Shown here in pieces: positions 1 through 7,807 of a stretch of 54,961 bases of DNA (within the stretch, counting starts at the first letter, position 1; the number at the start of each line of letters is the position of its first letter). The stretch lies in NCBI GenBank assembly GCA_052387905.1, contig JBQTIR010000049.1, forward strand, positions 1 to 54,961. Direction: 5' to 3'. Both the position numbers and the translations under genes were made by a program. Below the pieces are notes generated by a model. It ran no database searches. It saw nothing but the letters and a program-made list of their open reading frames with translations, and was not told the origin of the DNA. The DNA is from JBQTII01 sp052387905 (GTDB lineage Bacteria; Actinomycetota; Actinomycetes; Sporichthyales; Sporichthyaceae).

Positions 1-155
1 CGGGGAGTCTTTGGCCGGTGTCCTGTCTCGTGGTGGGAGAACGCGACCGCATAAACTTTCCGTGTCGGGCGGGGTGTCCCTCCCCCGCCGCTGTTCCGCC
101 CGGGCGGTCGCGTTCTTCGGGTCCCACCACGAGAGAGGTGGCTAGAGACTCCCCG
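1..155. repeat. Long imperfect inverted repeat at left edge
   Basis: Bases 1-49 are nearly the reverse complement of 105-155. Both arms end in CGGGGAGTCT on the outside and GAACGCGACCG on the inside and share TCTCGTGGTGGGA. The loop holds a second perfect hairpin (68-74 with 83-89, GGCGGGG/CCCCGCC). The transcript would fold into one long rod. It could be a terminal or internal part of a small mobile element, or a structured RNA or terminator for a gene left of the window. The window edge may cut it. Bases 156-304 hold nothing I recognise. Confidence 0.6.
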
Positions 156-304
156 CCCCAGACCACGAACCGACCCAGCGCCCCGACAGCAGGTGCGGGT
201 AGGACGGTGGTAGCGGTGGGTGGCGCAGTCAATCAGTCAGTAACAGGTCGTAGGAGGGCTCCACGGGGCCTGTCGGCGGGCAGTGACCGTTCCATGACGT
301 TCGC

Positions 305-715
305 CTAGGCCGCGCGGTCGAGGCGCTCGACAGGTTGGCCGGTGAGGTCGGAGATGAGGTCGAAGTCCTTGTCGTTGTGCAGGACCGTCAGGCCGGCGAT
401 CTCAGCCGCGGCGGCGACGAGCAGATCCGGGATCGACGGCGCTCGGTGTTGACCCCGGTCGGCCAGCATGGTCTGCACGGCGACAGCGCGCGCCTCCATC
501 GCGGGGGTCAGGTGCTCGATCGTCAGCAGGGACAACGGGGGGCGGCCGGCCTCGGAACGCAGCTCTGCACCCGACCTTGCAGAGAAGCCGATCTCCAATC
601 GCGTGACGGTGGTGATCCGCACCAGGCCGCGACTGATGCGTTCGATCCAGAGCTCAGGTGATGCACAGTCACCCAGGCGGGTGAAGGCCGACTTGTCGAG
701 CATCCACCCCGTCAC
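305..715 (-). CDS. vapC: VapC-type PIN-domain ribonuclease toxin
   Basis: Toxin of a type II toxin-antitoxin pair; VapC proteins are Mg-dependent PIN-domain RNases. The first acidic residue lies in MLDKSAF near the N-terminus, a Glu in TRLEIGFS follows, and the last acidic cluster is in HNDKDFD near the C-terminus, the usual PIN arrangement. At about 135 residues it has the normal family length. I prefer GTG at 715 because it makes a GTGA overlap with the stop of the antitoxin gene, the same coupling seen in the two other pairs in this window. GTG at 721 and ATG at 703 are alternatives. Activity is inferred from the family. Confidence 0.85.
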   Translation of the reverse strand: MTGWMLDKSAFTRLGDCASPELWIERISRGLVRITTVTRLEIGFSARSGAELRSEAGRPPLSLLTIEHLTPAMEARAVAVQTMLADRGQHRAPSIPDLLVAAAAEIAGLTVLHNDKDFDLISDLTGQPVERLDRAA

Positions 716-933
716 TCCCACGCCGCCGACATCACAGCTGGGTCATTCAGATCGGAGAATGCCTCCGCCGACCGACGCAGGTCTTCCGCGGTGAACGTCC
801 GCACGGTCCAGCCCGCGTCCGCCGCGAGCCGCCTCCGCAGGTACTCACTGCGGGACAGACCCATGCGTTCGGCCTGGGCGTCCAGCGCGGCCAGCACCTC
901 CGGCGGGACATCACGGATCAGGATGTCGGGCAC
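712..933 (-). CDS. vapB: VapB-type ribbon-helix-helix antitoxin
   Basis: Antitoxin partner of the downstream PIN toxin. The N-terminus, PDILIRDVPPEVLAALDAQA, is a typical ribbon-helix-helix (Arc/FitA-like) DNA-binding start followed by the helix MGLSRSEYLRRRL. The C-terminal half is the expected toxin-binding tail. The start is set at GTG 933 because GGAGGT (946-941 on this strand) sits 7 bases upstream and the protein then begins directly with the RHH strand. A longer frame reaches 975 but adds no family sequence. Such antitoxins usually repress their own promoter with the toxin. Confidence 0.83.
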   Translation of the reverse strand: MPDILIRDVPPEVLAALDAQAERMGLSRSEYLRRRLAADAGWTVRTFTAEDLRRSAEAFSDLNDPAVMSAAWE

Positions 934-999
934 GGCGACCACCTCCGCACCAATGATAGCGGGGGATATCGTCACCGTCAGGCGTCGCGCGGCGACGGT

Positions 1000-2946
1000 T
1001 CAGGAGCCGATGACGCCACCGTCGTCCTTGGTGATGATCACCGTCGCGGGCCGCGGCAGGGTGGTCGGGCCGATGTTCGGCCAGGTGCTCGCGTTGGCCC
1101 CGCCGCCCTCACCGGGGTGCTGCACGTTGACGAACATCGTGCGCTGATCCGGCGTGGTGATCACGCCGGTGATCTCGCAGCCCTTGGGCCCGGTCAGGAA
1201 GCGGCGAATCTCGGGCACTGCGTCCGTGCTGGCCGGCGCCGCCATCGGGCGGCTGGCCAGGTCCGCCACGAGCATCTGGTTGTTGCACGCCACCGGCTGG
1301 CTGCCATCGGTCTGGATCCACAGCCGGCCGTCGTTGTCGCACCACAGCCCGTCCGCGGAGCCGAAAGCGTCCTCGGCTCCGATCGTGGACCCGTCGCCGG
1401 TGCCCGCTCCGGCGCCGCCCAACACCAACAGGTTCCAGGCAAAGCCCAGGCCGGTGTAGTCCCCGTCGCCCTCCTGCCAGCACACGATGTGGCCATGCGG
1501 GTTGGGCACCCGGGGGTTGGCCGGTGTTGCCATCTGCTTGTTCCCGCCGTCGTTGGTGCAGGTGAGGTAGATCCGGCGGGTGTTCGGATTGCTCGCGACC
1601 CACTCCGGACGGTCCATCGGCGTCGCGCCGACCAGGGTCGCGGCCTGGCGGGTCTTCACCAAGACGTCGCCCTGGTCGGCGAAGCCGTTGGCGGCAACCA
1701 ACGGGGCGATGCCCTGCACCAGCGGAATCCAGCTGCCGGTGCCATCCGCGTTGAACTTCGCGACATAGAGCACACCCACGTCGAGCGGGTCCTTACCCCG
1801 GGCGCGCATCCTCCTCCAGGACTGGGCGGAGATGTACTTGTAGAGGAACTCCTTGGTCTGGTCATCACCCATGTACACGACGACCCGGCCGTCCTTGGCC
1901 TCAGTCACCCAGGCGCTCTCGTGCTTGAGCCGGCCAAGCGCGGTGCGCTTGACGGGGGTGCTGCCGGCGTCGAAGGGGTCGATCTCGACCACCCAACCGT
2001 GCCGATTCGGCTCGTTCGGGTCGGCGGTGCTCACCCTGAACCGCGGGTCATTGGTGGCCCAGCGGTTGCGGTCACCACCGACGCCGTAACGCTCGATCAG
2101 GTTCCTTGCCTCGGGAGCGAAGGCTGAGGCCGCACTCTCCAAGCGGAAGTAGCCGTTGAAGTTCTCCTCGCAGGCCAGGTAGGTGTTCCACGGGGTGAAC
2201 CCGTGACCACAGTTGTTGAACGTGCCCAGCGGGCGGTTGCCGGCGGTGTCGGCCGCAGTCCGCAGTAGGCGGTGACCACGGGCGGGACCGGAGAACTGCA
2301 TCGGGGTGTTCGCCGTGATTCTGCGGTTGCGCGGGCCACGGACGACGTCCCAGCGCCGGGACTTGCTGTCCTGCTCGATCTCGACCACCGCCACCCCGTG
2401 CGCGGCCTGCGAGCGGCGCACACTCTCCAGGGTCGCGGCGGGAAGGGTGCCCGTAGGCAGACCGGTCGCCAGGTGCAGCTCGTCGACGTATTCATGGTTG
2501 AGCACCAGCAGACCGCGCCGGCTGCCGACACCTTTGGCTCCCCCGATCGGGAAGTAGTGAATCCCGTCGTGGTGCATGCCGACCTGGCGCTCCTGGTCAT
2601 CGGCGGAGTTCCCCCCGGGCACGAACTCGGGATAGGGGGCCACGATCGGGGTGCCCCACGGGATGAACGGCCTTGCGGTATAGCCCTCCGGGACGCGGAT
2701 CTCGTCCGCAGTGCTGATGGCGAGGGCCGGGAAATCGATGAGCGGGCCCGCTCCAGCCACGCGCGGGAGTGCTGACCTGGCTGGGCGTGCCGAGGCCGCA
2801 GCAGGGCCCTCGGCGAAGAACACGGCGGCCGAAGCCAGTCCGCCGGCCACGACGCTTCGGCGCGAAAGCCGCGCGCGGGCGACCTCCGCGAAGTGTGGTT
2901 CGGTGCTCGGGTTGAGCGAGGCTTCGTCGTCATGGATCTCGAACAT
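1000..2946 (-). CDS. phoX: PhoX-type phosphatase (DUF839), Tat-exported
   Basis: Secreted alkaline phosphatase of the PhoX family, which uses calcium and iron to release phosphate from organic esters outside the cell. At 648 residues it has the family length. The N-terminus carries a twin-arginine signal (LSRRSVVAGG, Arg 29-30) followed by a hydrophobic stretch and an Ala-rich cleavage region near residue 55. The body has the family phrases GLLVLNHEYVDE, NNCGHGFTPWNTYLACEEN and GRVVVYMGDDQ. It lies 181 bp downstream of the xdhC-like gene on the same strand. No PHO box is obvious, so phosphate control is not shown. Confidence 0.92.
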   Translation of the reverse strand: MFEIHDDEASLNPSTEPHFAEVARARLSRRSVVAGGLASAAVFFAEGPAAASARPARSALPRVAGAGPLIDFPALAISTADEIRVPEGYTARPFIPWGTPIVAPYPEFVPGGNSADDQERQVGMHHDGIHYFPIGGAKGVGSRRGLLVLNHEYVDELHLATGLPTGTLPAATLESVRRSQAAHGVAVVEIEQDSKSRRWDVVRGPRNRRITANTPMQFSGPARGHRLLRTAADTAGNRPLGTFNNCGHGFTPWNTYLACEENFNGYFRLESAASAFAPEARNLIERYGVGGDRNRWATNDPRFRVSTADPNEPNRHGWVVEIDPFDAGSTPVKRTALGRLKHESAWVTEAKDGRVVVYMGDDQTKEFLYKYISAQSWRRMRARGKDPLDVGVLYVAKFNADGTGSWIPLVQGIAPLVAANGFADQGDVLVKTRQAATLVGATPMDRPEWVASNPNTRRIYLTCTNDGGNKQMATPANPRVPNPHGHIVCWQEGDGDYTGLGFAWNLLVLGGAGAGTGDGSTIGAEDAFGSADGLWCDNDGRLWIQTDGSQPVACNNQMLVADLASRPMAAPASTDAVPEIRRFLTGPKGCEITGVITTPDQRTMFVNVQHPGEGGGANASTWPNIGPTTLPRPATVIITKDDGGVIGS

Positions 2947-3127
2947 GCGTAGTCCCCTGCGTCACTGGGCGGCGGCGGACGTGGCGGGATGCGACCGGCC
3001 ACGTGCCTCGACGCTAGGTAGGGGATGTGGCGCTGAGGCGGTGCGCAGGTGACCACCAGGGGAGCGCCGGACGACAGGCTTCGCTACCTGTCCGCTGCAC
3101 TTGCCTCGGTGTCGCTTGGTTGGCCGG

Positions 3128-4297
3128 CTACACCTGGTGAAGCGGCAGGTCGGCCGGTGCAGGGGCCGGACGGTCGGGCTCGGCCGGGGTGTCGCGGTGG
3201 ATCGCGCCGTCGGTGTCGGTCAGCGCCTTGCAGGAACCACCCCAGCGGTGGGCGATGATCTCCGCCGCGATCGAGATCGCGGTCTCCTCGGGGGTCCGGG
3301 CGCCGAGGTCCAGGCCGATCGGGGAATGCAACCGGTCGAGCTGATCCTGCGTCACGCCCTCGGCCCGCAGGCGCTCCAGACGATCGGTATGGGTGCGCCT
3401 CGACCCCATCGCCCCGATGTAGGTGGCCTCGGTGGACAGCGCGAGCTGCAGCACCGGCACGTCGAACTTCGGGTCGTGGGTCAGCACGCAGATCACCGTG
3501 CGCGCGTCGACGGCGCCCGCCTCGAGCTGGGCGGCGAGGTAGCGGTGCGGCCAGTCGACGACGACCTCGTCGGCCTCACGGAAGCGCTTCGCGGTGGCGA
3601 ACACCGGACGGGCATCGCAGACGGTCACGTGGTAGCCGAGGAACTTGCCGGAGCGGGCCACTGCGGCGGCGAAGTCGATGGCGCCGAACACGAGCATCCG
3701 CGGCGGCGGGGTGAAGGACTGGACGAAGACCGAGAGCTCGTAACCGAGGCGCTCGCCGTCGGCGCCGTAGCGCAGGATCCCCGAATGACCCTGGGAGAGC
3801 TGACCGCGGCCATCTGCGGACACCGCGTCATCGAGGCGGGCAGAGCCCAACGAGCCGGTGTGGCGATCTGGCCAGATGAGCATCCGGGCACCGACCTCGC
3901 CCGGGCCGGAGACGACGGTGGCCAGGGCGACCGGTTCTCCGGCATCGATCGCGGCCACGATCTCGCCGAACTGCGGGAATTCGCTCGGCGAGACCCGCTC
4001 GACGAACATGTCGATGATCCCGCCACAGGTCAGACCGACCGCGAATGCGTCGTCGTCGGAGACGCCGTAGGTCTGAAAGACCTGCACCCCGTCGACGAGC
4101 ACCTGCTGGCCCAGCTCGTACACCGCCCCCTCGACGCACCCCCCGGACACGCTGCCGACGGCTTCGCCGACCCCGGAGACCGCCATCGCGGCTCCCGGCT
4201 GCCGCGGGGCGCTCTTGTACGCGCCCACCACGGTGGCCAGCGCGAACGGCTCCCCTGCGGAGTACCAACCGCGAATCTCATCGAGAACGTCACGCAT
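3128..4297 (-). CDS. XdhC/CoxI family molybdoenzyme maturation protein
   Basis: XdhC-family proteins insert or sulfurate the molybdenum cofactor of xanthine dehydrogenase-type enzymes. The N-terminal XdhC_CoxI domain (about residues 10-80) contains SAPRQPGAAMAV and SVSGGCVEGAV. The C-terminal XdhC_C Rossmann-like domain (about 190-345) contains MLVFGAIDFAA, THDPKFD and GAMGSRRTH. At 389 residues it has the usual length. No xanthine or CO dehydrogenase subunit is in the window, so its client enzyme must be encoded elsewhere. TACGTT lies 8 bases before the ATG, suggesting a leaderless transcript. It is divergent from the two-component system. Confidence 0.88.
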   Translation of the reverse strand: MRDVLDEIRGWYSAGEPFALATVVGAYKSAPRQPGAAMAVSGVGEAVGSVSGGCVEGAVYELGQQVLVDGVQVFQTYGVSDDDAFAVGLTCGGIIDMFVERVSPSEFPQFGEIVAAIDAGEPVALATVVSGPGEVGARMLIWPDRHTGSLGSARLDDAVSADGRGQLSQGHSGILRYGADGERLGYELSVFVQSFTPPPRMLVFGAIDFAAAVARSGKFLGYHVTVCDARPVFATAKRFREADEVVVDWPHRYLAAQLEAGAVDARTVICVLTHDPKFDVPVLQLALSTEATYIGAMGSRRTHTDRLERLRAEGVTQDQLDRLHSPIGLDLGARTPEETAISIAAEIIAHRWGGSCKALTDTDGAIHRDTPAEPDRPAPAPADLPLHQV

Positions 4298-4398
4298 AGC
4301 TGGTCAACGTACGGCAGGGCCGCTGTCATCCTGGCGGGGCTCGGGGCCGGCCCCTCCTTTTCGACGTGGGCAGCCCCCGGTAAGAAGCGGCGCTTCCC

Positions 4399-4429
4399 AG
4401 CAAACCTGCAGTCCTTGCACAGGTTTGCT
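4399..4429. promoter_or_regulatory. Perfect 10-bp inverted repeat upstream of two-component system
   Basis: AGCAAACCTG (4399-4408) and CAGGTTTGCT (4420-4429) are exact reverse complements, and the spacing between arm starts is 21 bp, two helical turns. It lies in the 245-bp gap between the divergent xdhC-like gene and the response regulator gene. A dimeric regulator site is the simplest reading. A leader hairpin is also possible. Confidence 0.5.
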
Positions 4430-4542
4430 CACGGGGAGGCGGGTAATGCTGGGTTACGGGCACCCGGCCGCGACCCCCGCAGGCGCAGCGTGGGTGCCCG
4501 CCCATACCTGCACCGACAGCGACGCACCCACTGGGATTGCCC

Positions 4543-5283
4543 ATGAAGCCGACCGACACGATGCCCGCCCGGACCTCCGGCGGCGAGGTGGTCACCCGAG
4601 CGCGGGTGCTGGTGGTCGACGACGAAGAAAACATCGTCGAGCTGCTGAGCACCTCGTTGCGCTTCGCGGGGTTCGACGTCGCCACCGCCGCCAACGGTCA
4701 GCAGGCCCTCGATGCCGTTCAGAGCTTCGCTCCGGACCTGCTCGTGCTCGACGTGATGATGCCGGACATCTCCGGCTTCGGCGTGGTCAAGAAGCTCCGT
4801 ACGAGCGGGTCGACGGTACCGGTGCTGTTCCTGACGGCCCGCGACGCGACCGAGGACCGAATCTCCGGTCTCACCCTCGGCGGCGACGATTACGTCACCA
4901 AACCTTTCAGCCTCGACGAGGTCGTCGCCCGGATTCGGGCCGTGCTGCGCCGGACCGCACGCCCGGAACCGAGTGAGTCCTCGCGTCTGGTGTTCGCCGA
5001 CCTGGAGTTGGACATCGAGACCCACGAGGTATGGCGGGCCGGGCAGACGGTCCCGTTGTCCCCCACCGAGTTCAAACTCCTGCGCTACTTCATGACCAAC
5101 CCGCGGCGAGTGTTGTCCAAGGCGCAGATCCTCGATCACGTGTGGAACTACGACTTCAACGGCGAGGTCAACATCGTTGAGTCCTACGTGTCCTACCTGC
5201 GGCGCAAGATCGACACCGTCGAGCCGCGCCTGCTCCACACACTGCGCGGTGTCGGCTACGTGCTGCGCCTGCCACCCTCCTGA
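4543..5283 (+). CDS. OmpR/PhoB-family response regulator
   Basis: DNA-binding response regulator. The receiver domain starts with RVLVVDDEEN, has the phosphoacceptor Asp near residue 70 in LLVLDVMMPD and the conserved Lys in DDYVTKPF. The C-terminal winged helix contains SPTEFKLLRYFM and ends in LRGVGYVLRLP. About 246 residues, full length. The ATG at 4543 is chosen over a TTG at 4537. It is followed 71 bp later by a sensor kinase gene on the same strand, so the two should form a pair. It resembles mycobacterial TrcR/MprA-like regulators; the signal and targets are unknown. Confidence 0.92.
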   Translation: MKPTDTMPARTSGGEVVTRARVLVVDDEENIVELLSTSLRFAGFDVATAANGQQALDAVQSFAPDLLVLDVMMPDISGFGVVKKLRTSGSTVPVLFLTARDATEDRISGLTLGGDDYVTKPFSLDEVVARIRAVLRRTARPEPSESSRLVFADLELDIETHEVWRAGQTVPLSPTEFKLLRYFMTNPRRVLSKAQILDHVWNYDFNGEVNIVESYVSYLRRKIDTVEPRLLHTLRGVGYVLRLPPS

Positions 5284-5354
5284 CCGCCGCTGTTCGCAGG
5301 GTGCTCCCAGGTTTCTCTCAGACTGCTCGGAGCCGGATCGGGGATGATCCTCGG

Positions 5355-6932
5355 ATGAGCCATCCGGGAGCGCGAGCCTGGAGGCGTGTCCGGCAGCTGT
5401 CGGCCCGCACTCCCTTGCGGTTCAAGTTGATGGCCACGTTGCTGATCCTCACCACCGCAGCCGTGGCGATCACCGGTTCGGCGGCCACCGCGGTCATGCG
5501 CAGTTACCTGGTCGACCGGGTCGACGGGGTGCTGGAGCGCCAGACGAATAGCGCCATGCCATTCATGACGCAGGACGTCGATCCGGCGAAACCAGATGCG
5601 GTGAGTACCGGCACCAGCGAACGCACCGTCGCGCCTCAGGCCACGGCGACCCGCCTGCCGAGCGCCTACCTGTTCATCACCCGCGACGCCGACGGGGTGG
5701 AACTGCGCCGCGAGAACGCCCAGTTCGATCCGGTCGGCGCGGCGCCCCAACTGATGCCGGTGACCCTTGCCCAGGCCCAGGCGCGAGCGGGCGAGCCCTT
5801 CGAGATCGCGGCCGTGGACCGCAAGCAGGCGCCGTGGCGGGCGCTGCTCACCCCGCTGCCGGACGGCTCCGGCTCCCTGATGGTCGCGGTCAACCTCAGC
5901 GAGGTACAGACCACTGTCGGCCGGCTGGGCCGGATCCTGTTCGCGGTCGGGGTGGGCGTCCTGATCCTGATGGCACTGCTCGCCTACGGCATGGTGCGCA
6001 CCAGCTTGCGGCCCCTACGCGAGGTCGAGGCCACCGCCCGCGCCATCGCCGCCGGGGATCTGACCCGCCGCGTCCCCGAGCACCCGGCGCGCACCGAGGT
6101 CGGCCAGCTCTCGGCGGCGGTCAACGTGATGCTCGTGCGGGTGGAGTCCGCGGTGAACGAGCGCGAAGCAGCCGCGGAGAACGCTCGACGCTCGGAGGAG
6201 CGGATGCGCCGCTTCGTCACCGACGCCAGTCACGAACTGCGCACGCCGCTGACCTCGATCCGCGGATTCGCCGAGTTGTACCGCCAAGGCGCCAGCGCAC
6301 CCGAGCAGGTCCCCACCCTGCTGCGCCGGATCGAGGACGAGGCCACCCGGATGGGCCTGCTCGTGGAGGATCTGCTGCTGCTCGCGCGTCTGGACCAGCA
6401 GCGCCCGCTCCAACGCGAACCCGTCGATCTGGTGGCGGTGGCCACCGACACCGTGCACGCAGCCCGAGCCGCAAATCCGGGCCGGACCCTGACCGTGGAA
6501 GAGGTCGCGGCCGACGACCCCCCGGTCGTCATCGGCGACTCCGGCCGGCTGCGGCAGGTGATCGCCAACCTGGTCAACAACGCGTGCGTGCACACCCCCG
6601 CCGATACCCCGATCACCGTTCGGGTCGGATCGCTGCGCGATGCGGGTGGTCCGTGGGCCGTCCTGGAGGTGATCGACCGCGGCGCCGGCCTGAGCGCCGC
6701 CGACTGCCAGCGGGTCTTCGAGCGCTTCTACCGGGCCGACAGTTCCCGAGCACGCACCACCGGCGGCTCCGGGCTCGGGCTCTCGATCGTCGCCGCCCTG
6801 GTGGCCGCCCACCGCGGCGAGGTCACCGTCGGGGACACCCCCGGTGGCGGCGCCACCTTCCGCGTCCTGCTGCCGGCCGTCGCCGACCCGGCCCCCACCG
6901 AGACTGCGCGCCCAGAACACGCGCACTTCTGA
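5355..6932 (+). CDS. Membrane sensor histidine kinase
   Basis: Partner of the preceding regulator. Domains in order: cytoplasmic N-terminus, first membrane helix (about 24-48), an extracytoplasmic sensor region of about 140 residues, second membrane helix (about 195-215), HAMP linker, and a HisKA domain with the phospho-accepting His at residue 293 (SHELRTPLTSIRGFAEL). An ATPase domain follows with an N-box (NLVNNACVHT) and G-boxes (DRGAGLS, GSGLGLSIV). The start at 5355 (MSHPGARAW) gives a plausible N-terminus; an upstream frame start at 5301 would lie close behind the regulator stop. The stop codon lies inside a terminator stem. Confidence 0.92.
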   Translation: MSHPGARAWRRVRQLSARTPLRFKLMATLLILTTAAVAITGSAATAVMRSYLVDRVDGVLERQTNSAMPFMTQDVDPAKPDAVSTGTSERTVAPQATATRLPSAYLFITRDADGVELRRENAQFDPVGAAPQLMPVTLAQAQARAGEPFEIAAVDRKQAPWRALLTPLPDGSGSLMVAVNLSEVQTTVGRLGRILFAVGVGVLILMALLAYGMVRTSLRPLREVEATARAIAAGDLTRRVPEHPARTEVGQLSAAVNVMLVRVESAVNEREAAAENARRSEERMRRFVTDASHELRTPLTSIRGFAELYRQGASAPEQVPTLLRRIEDEATRMGLLVEDLLLLARLDQQRPLQREPVDLVAVATDTVHAARAANPGRTLTVEEVAADDPPVVIGDSGRLRQVIANLVNNACVHTPADTPITVRVGSLRDAGGPWAVLEVIDRGAGLSAADCQRVFERFYRADSSRARTTGGSGLGLSIVAALVAAHRGEVTVGDTPGGGATFRVLLPAVADPAPTETARPEHAHF

Positions 6933-6983
6933 GTGCGTCCCGGGCCTATCCCTGGTGACGTAGGCCCGGGACGCACTCAGAAG
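6926..6983. terminator. Bidirectional terminator, 23-bp perfect stem
   Basis: Bases 6926-6948 are the exact reverse complement of 6961-6983 (outer ends CTTCTGA/TCAGAAG), with a 12-base loop. It sits between the convergent histidine kinase and YcnI-like genes, and the kinase stop codon (6930-6932) is part of the stem. There is no T-tract on either side, as is common in actinobacteria. Confidence 0.85.
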
Positions 6984-6990
6984 ATGGGGA

Positions 6991-7791
6991 TCAGAAGGCG
7001 GGCGGCGGGCCGGTGTTGCCGCCCCGTCGGGCCAGCGCCATGCCCCCGAGGCCACCGGCGACCAGCGCGAGGACCAGAGCGCCGATCGCCAGACCAATCG
7101 CGGTGTTGACCTGGTTAGTGGTCGGCCCGTCCTCGGCCGACGCGGTGGTCTGAGCCGCGAGTGCGGTGGCCTTGGCCTCCTCGGCGGCGGCCTTGGCCTC
7201 CTCGACGGCGGCAGTCGCCGCAGCCACCTCCGGCGCGGGTGCACCAGCCGGGGCGAGCTTCAAGGTCGGGGCCGGGAAGTCGGGCTCCTCGGTGGAGCCG
7301 GGCGCGACCTCCTCGATCCAGCGCACGATCTCCCCGCCGCTGTAGGTCTGCAGCGCCTTGAAGACCATCGACTCCGTCGTCGTCGGCAGCGGGCCGGCAC
7401 TGATCGGGAAGGTCTCGAAGGTGCCGGGGGCGATCTCGGCGCCGCCGGCTGCGGTCCAGGTGATCTTGGCGACCCGTTCGGTGATCTCCTCCTCGCCCTC
7501 CCCGGTGACCGGGGTGGCCAGCGGGGCTTTCTCCACCGTGACGGTCCAGCCGGTCTTGGGCTGGGTCGAGACGCTGGAGAGCGGGTACTCAGCCGGGAAC
7601 TCCACCTCGAGCTTGGTGGTGGAGGCATCGTCACGCTCGTTGGGCACCTTGAAGGTCAACGTCGCGTAGCCGCCCTGCTCGGCGGTCTTGGGGTTGACGG
7701 TGACGTGGGCAACGGCCGGGGCGGCCAGCACGCCCAGGGCAAGCGCGGCGGTCGCGAGGGCCGCGCTGGCGCGGGCAAGACGTGAGGACAT
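6991..7791 (-). CDS. YcnI-like (DUF1775) exported copper-binding protein
   Basis: Exported protein of the YcnI/DUF1775 family, which binds Cu(II) through the N-terminal His exposed after signal cleavage. The signal peptide ends in VAHVTVNP, placing His right at the mature N-terminus. The core includes GGYATLTFKVPNE and GWTVTVEK. After about residue 180 comes an Ala/Glu-rich stretch and then a C-terminal membrane helix (GLAIGALVLALVAGGLGGMA), so it is anchored with the domain outside. It is the last gene of an anti-sigma/CopC-CopD/YcnI operon, 16 bp after the CopC-CopD gene. Confidence 0.9.
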   Translation of the reverse strand: MSSRLARASAALATAALALGVLAAPAVAHVTVNPKTAEQGGYATLTFKVPNERDDASTTKLEVEFPAEYPLSSVSTQPKTGWTVTVEKAPLATPVTGEGEEEITERVAKITWTAAGGAEIAPGTFETFPISAGPLPTTTESMVFKALQTYSGGEIVRWIEEVAPGSTEEPDFPAPTLKLAPAGAPAPEVAAATAAVEEAKAAAEEAKATALAAQTTASAEDGPTTNQVNTAIGLAIGALVLALVAGGLGGMALARRGGNTGPPPAF

Positions 7792-7807
7792 GGCGGGTGA
7801 CTCCCAG

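Noticed and set aside
1117..2127. A 336-codon plus-strand frame opposite phoX
   Set aside because: Fully antisense to a well-supported PhoX gene; no family sequence.
3101..4546. A 481-codon plus-strand frame opposite the XdhC-like gene
   Set aside because: Antisense to a gene with conserved domains and runs into the response regulator start.
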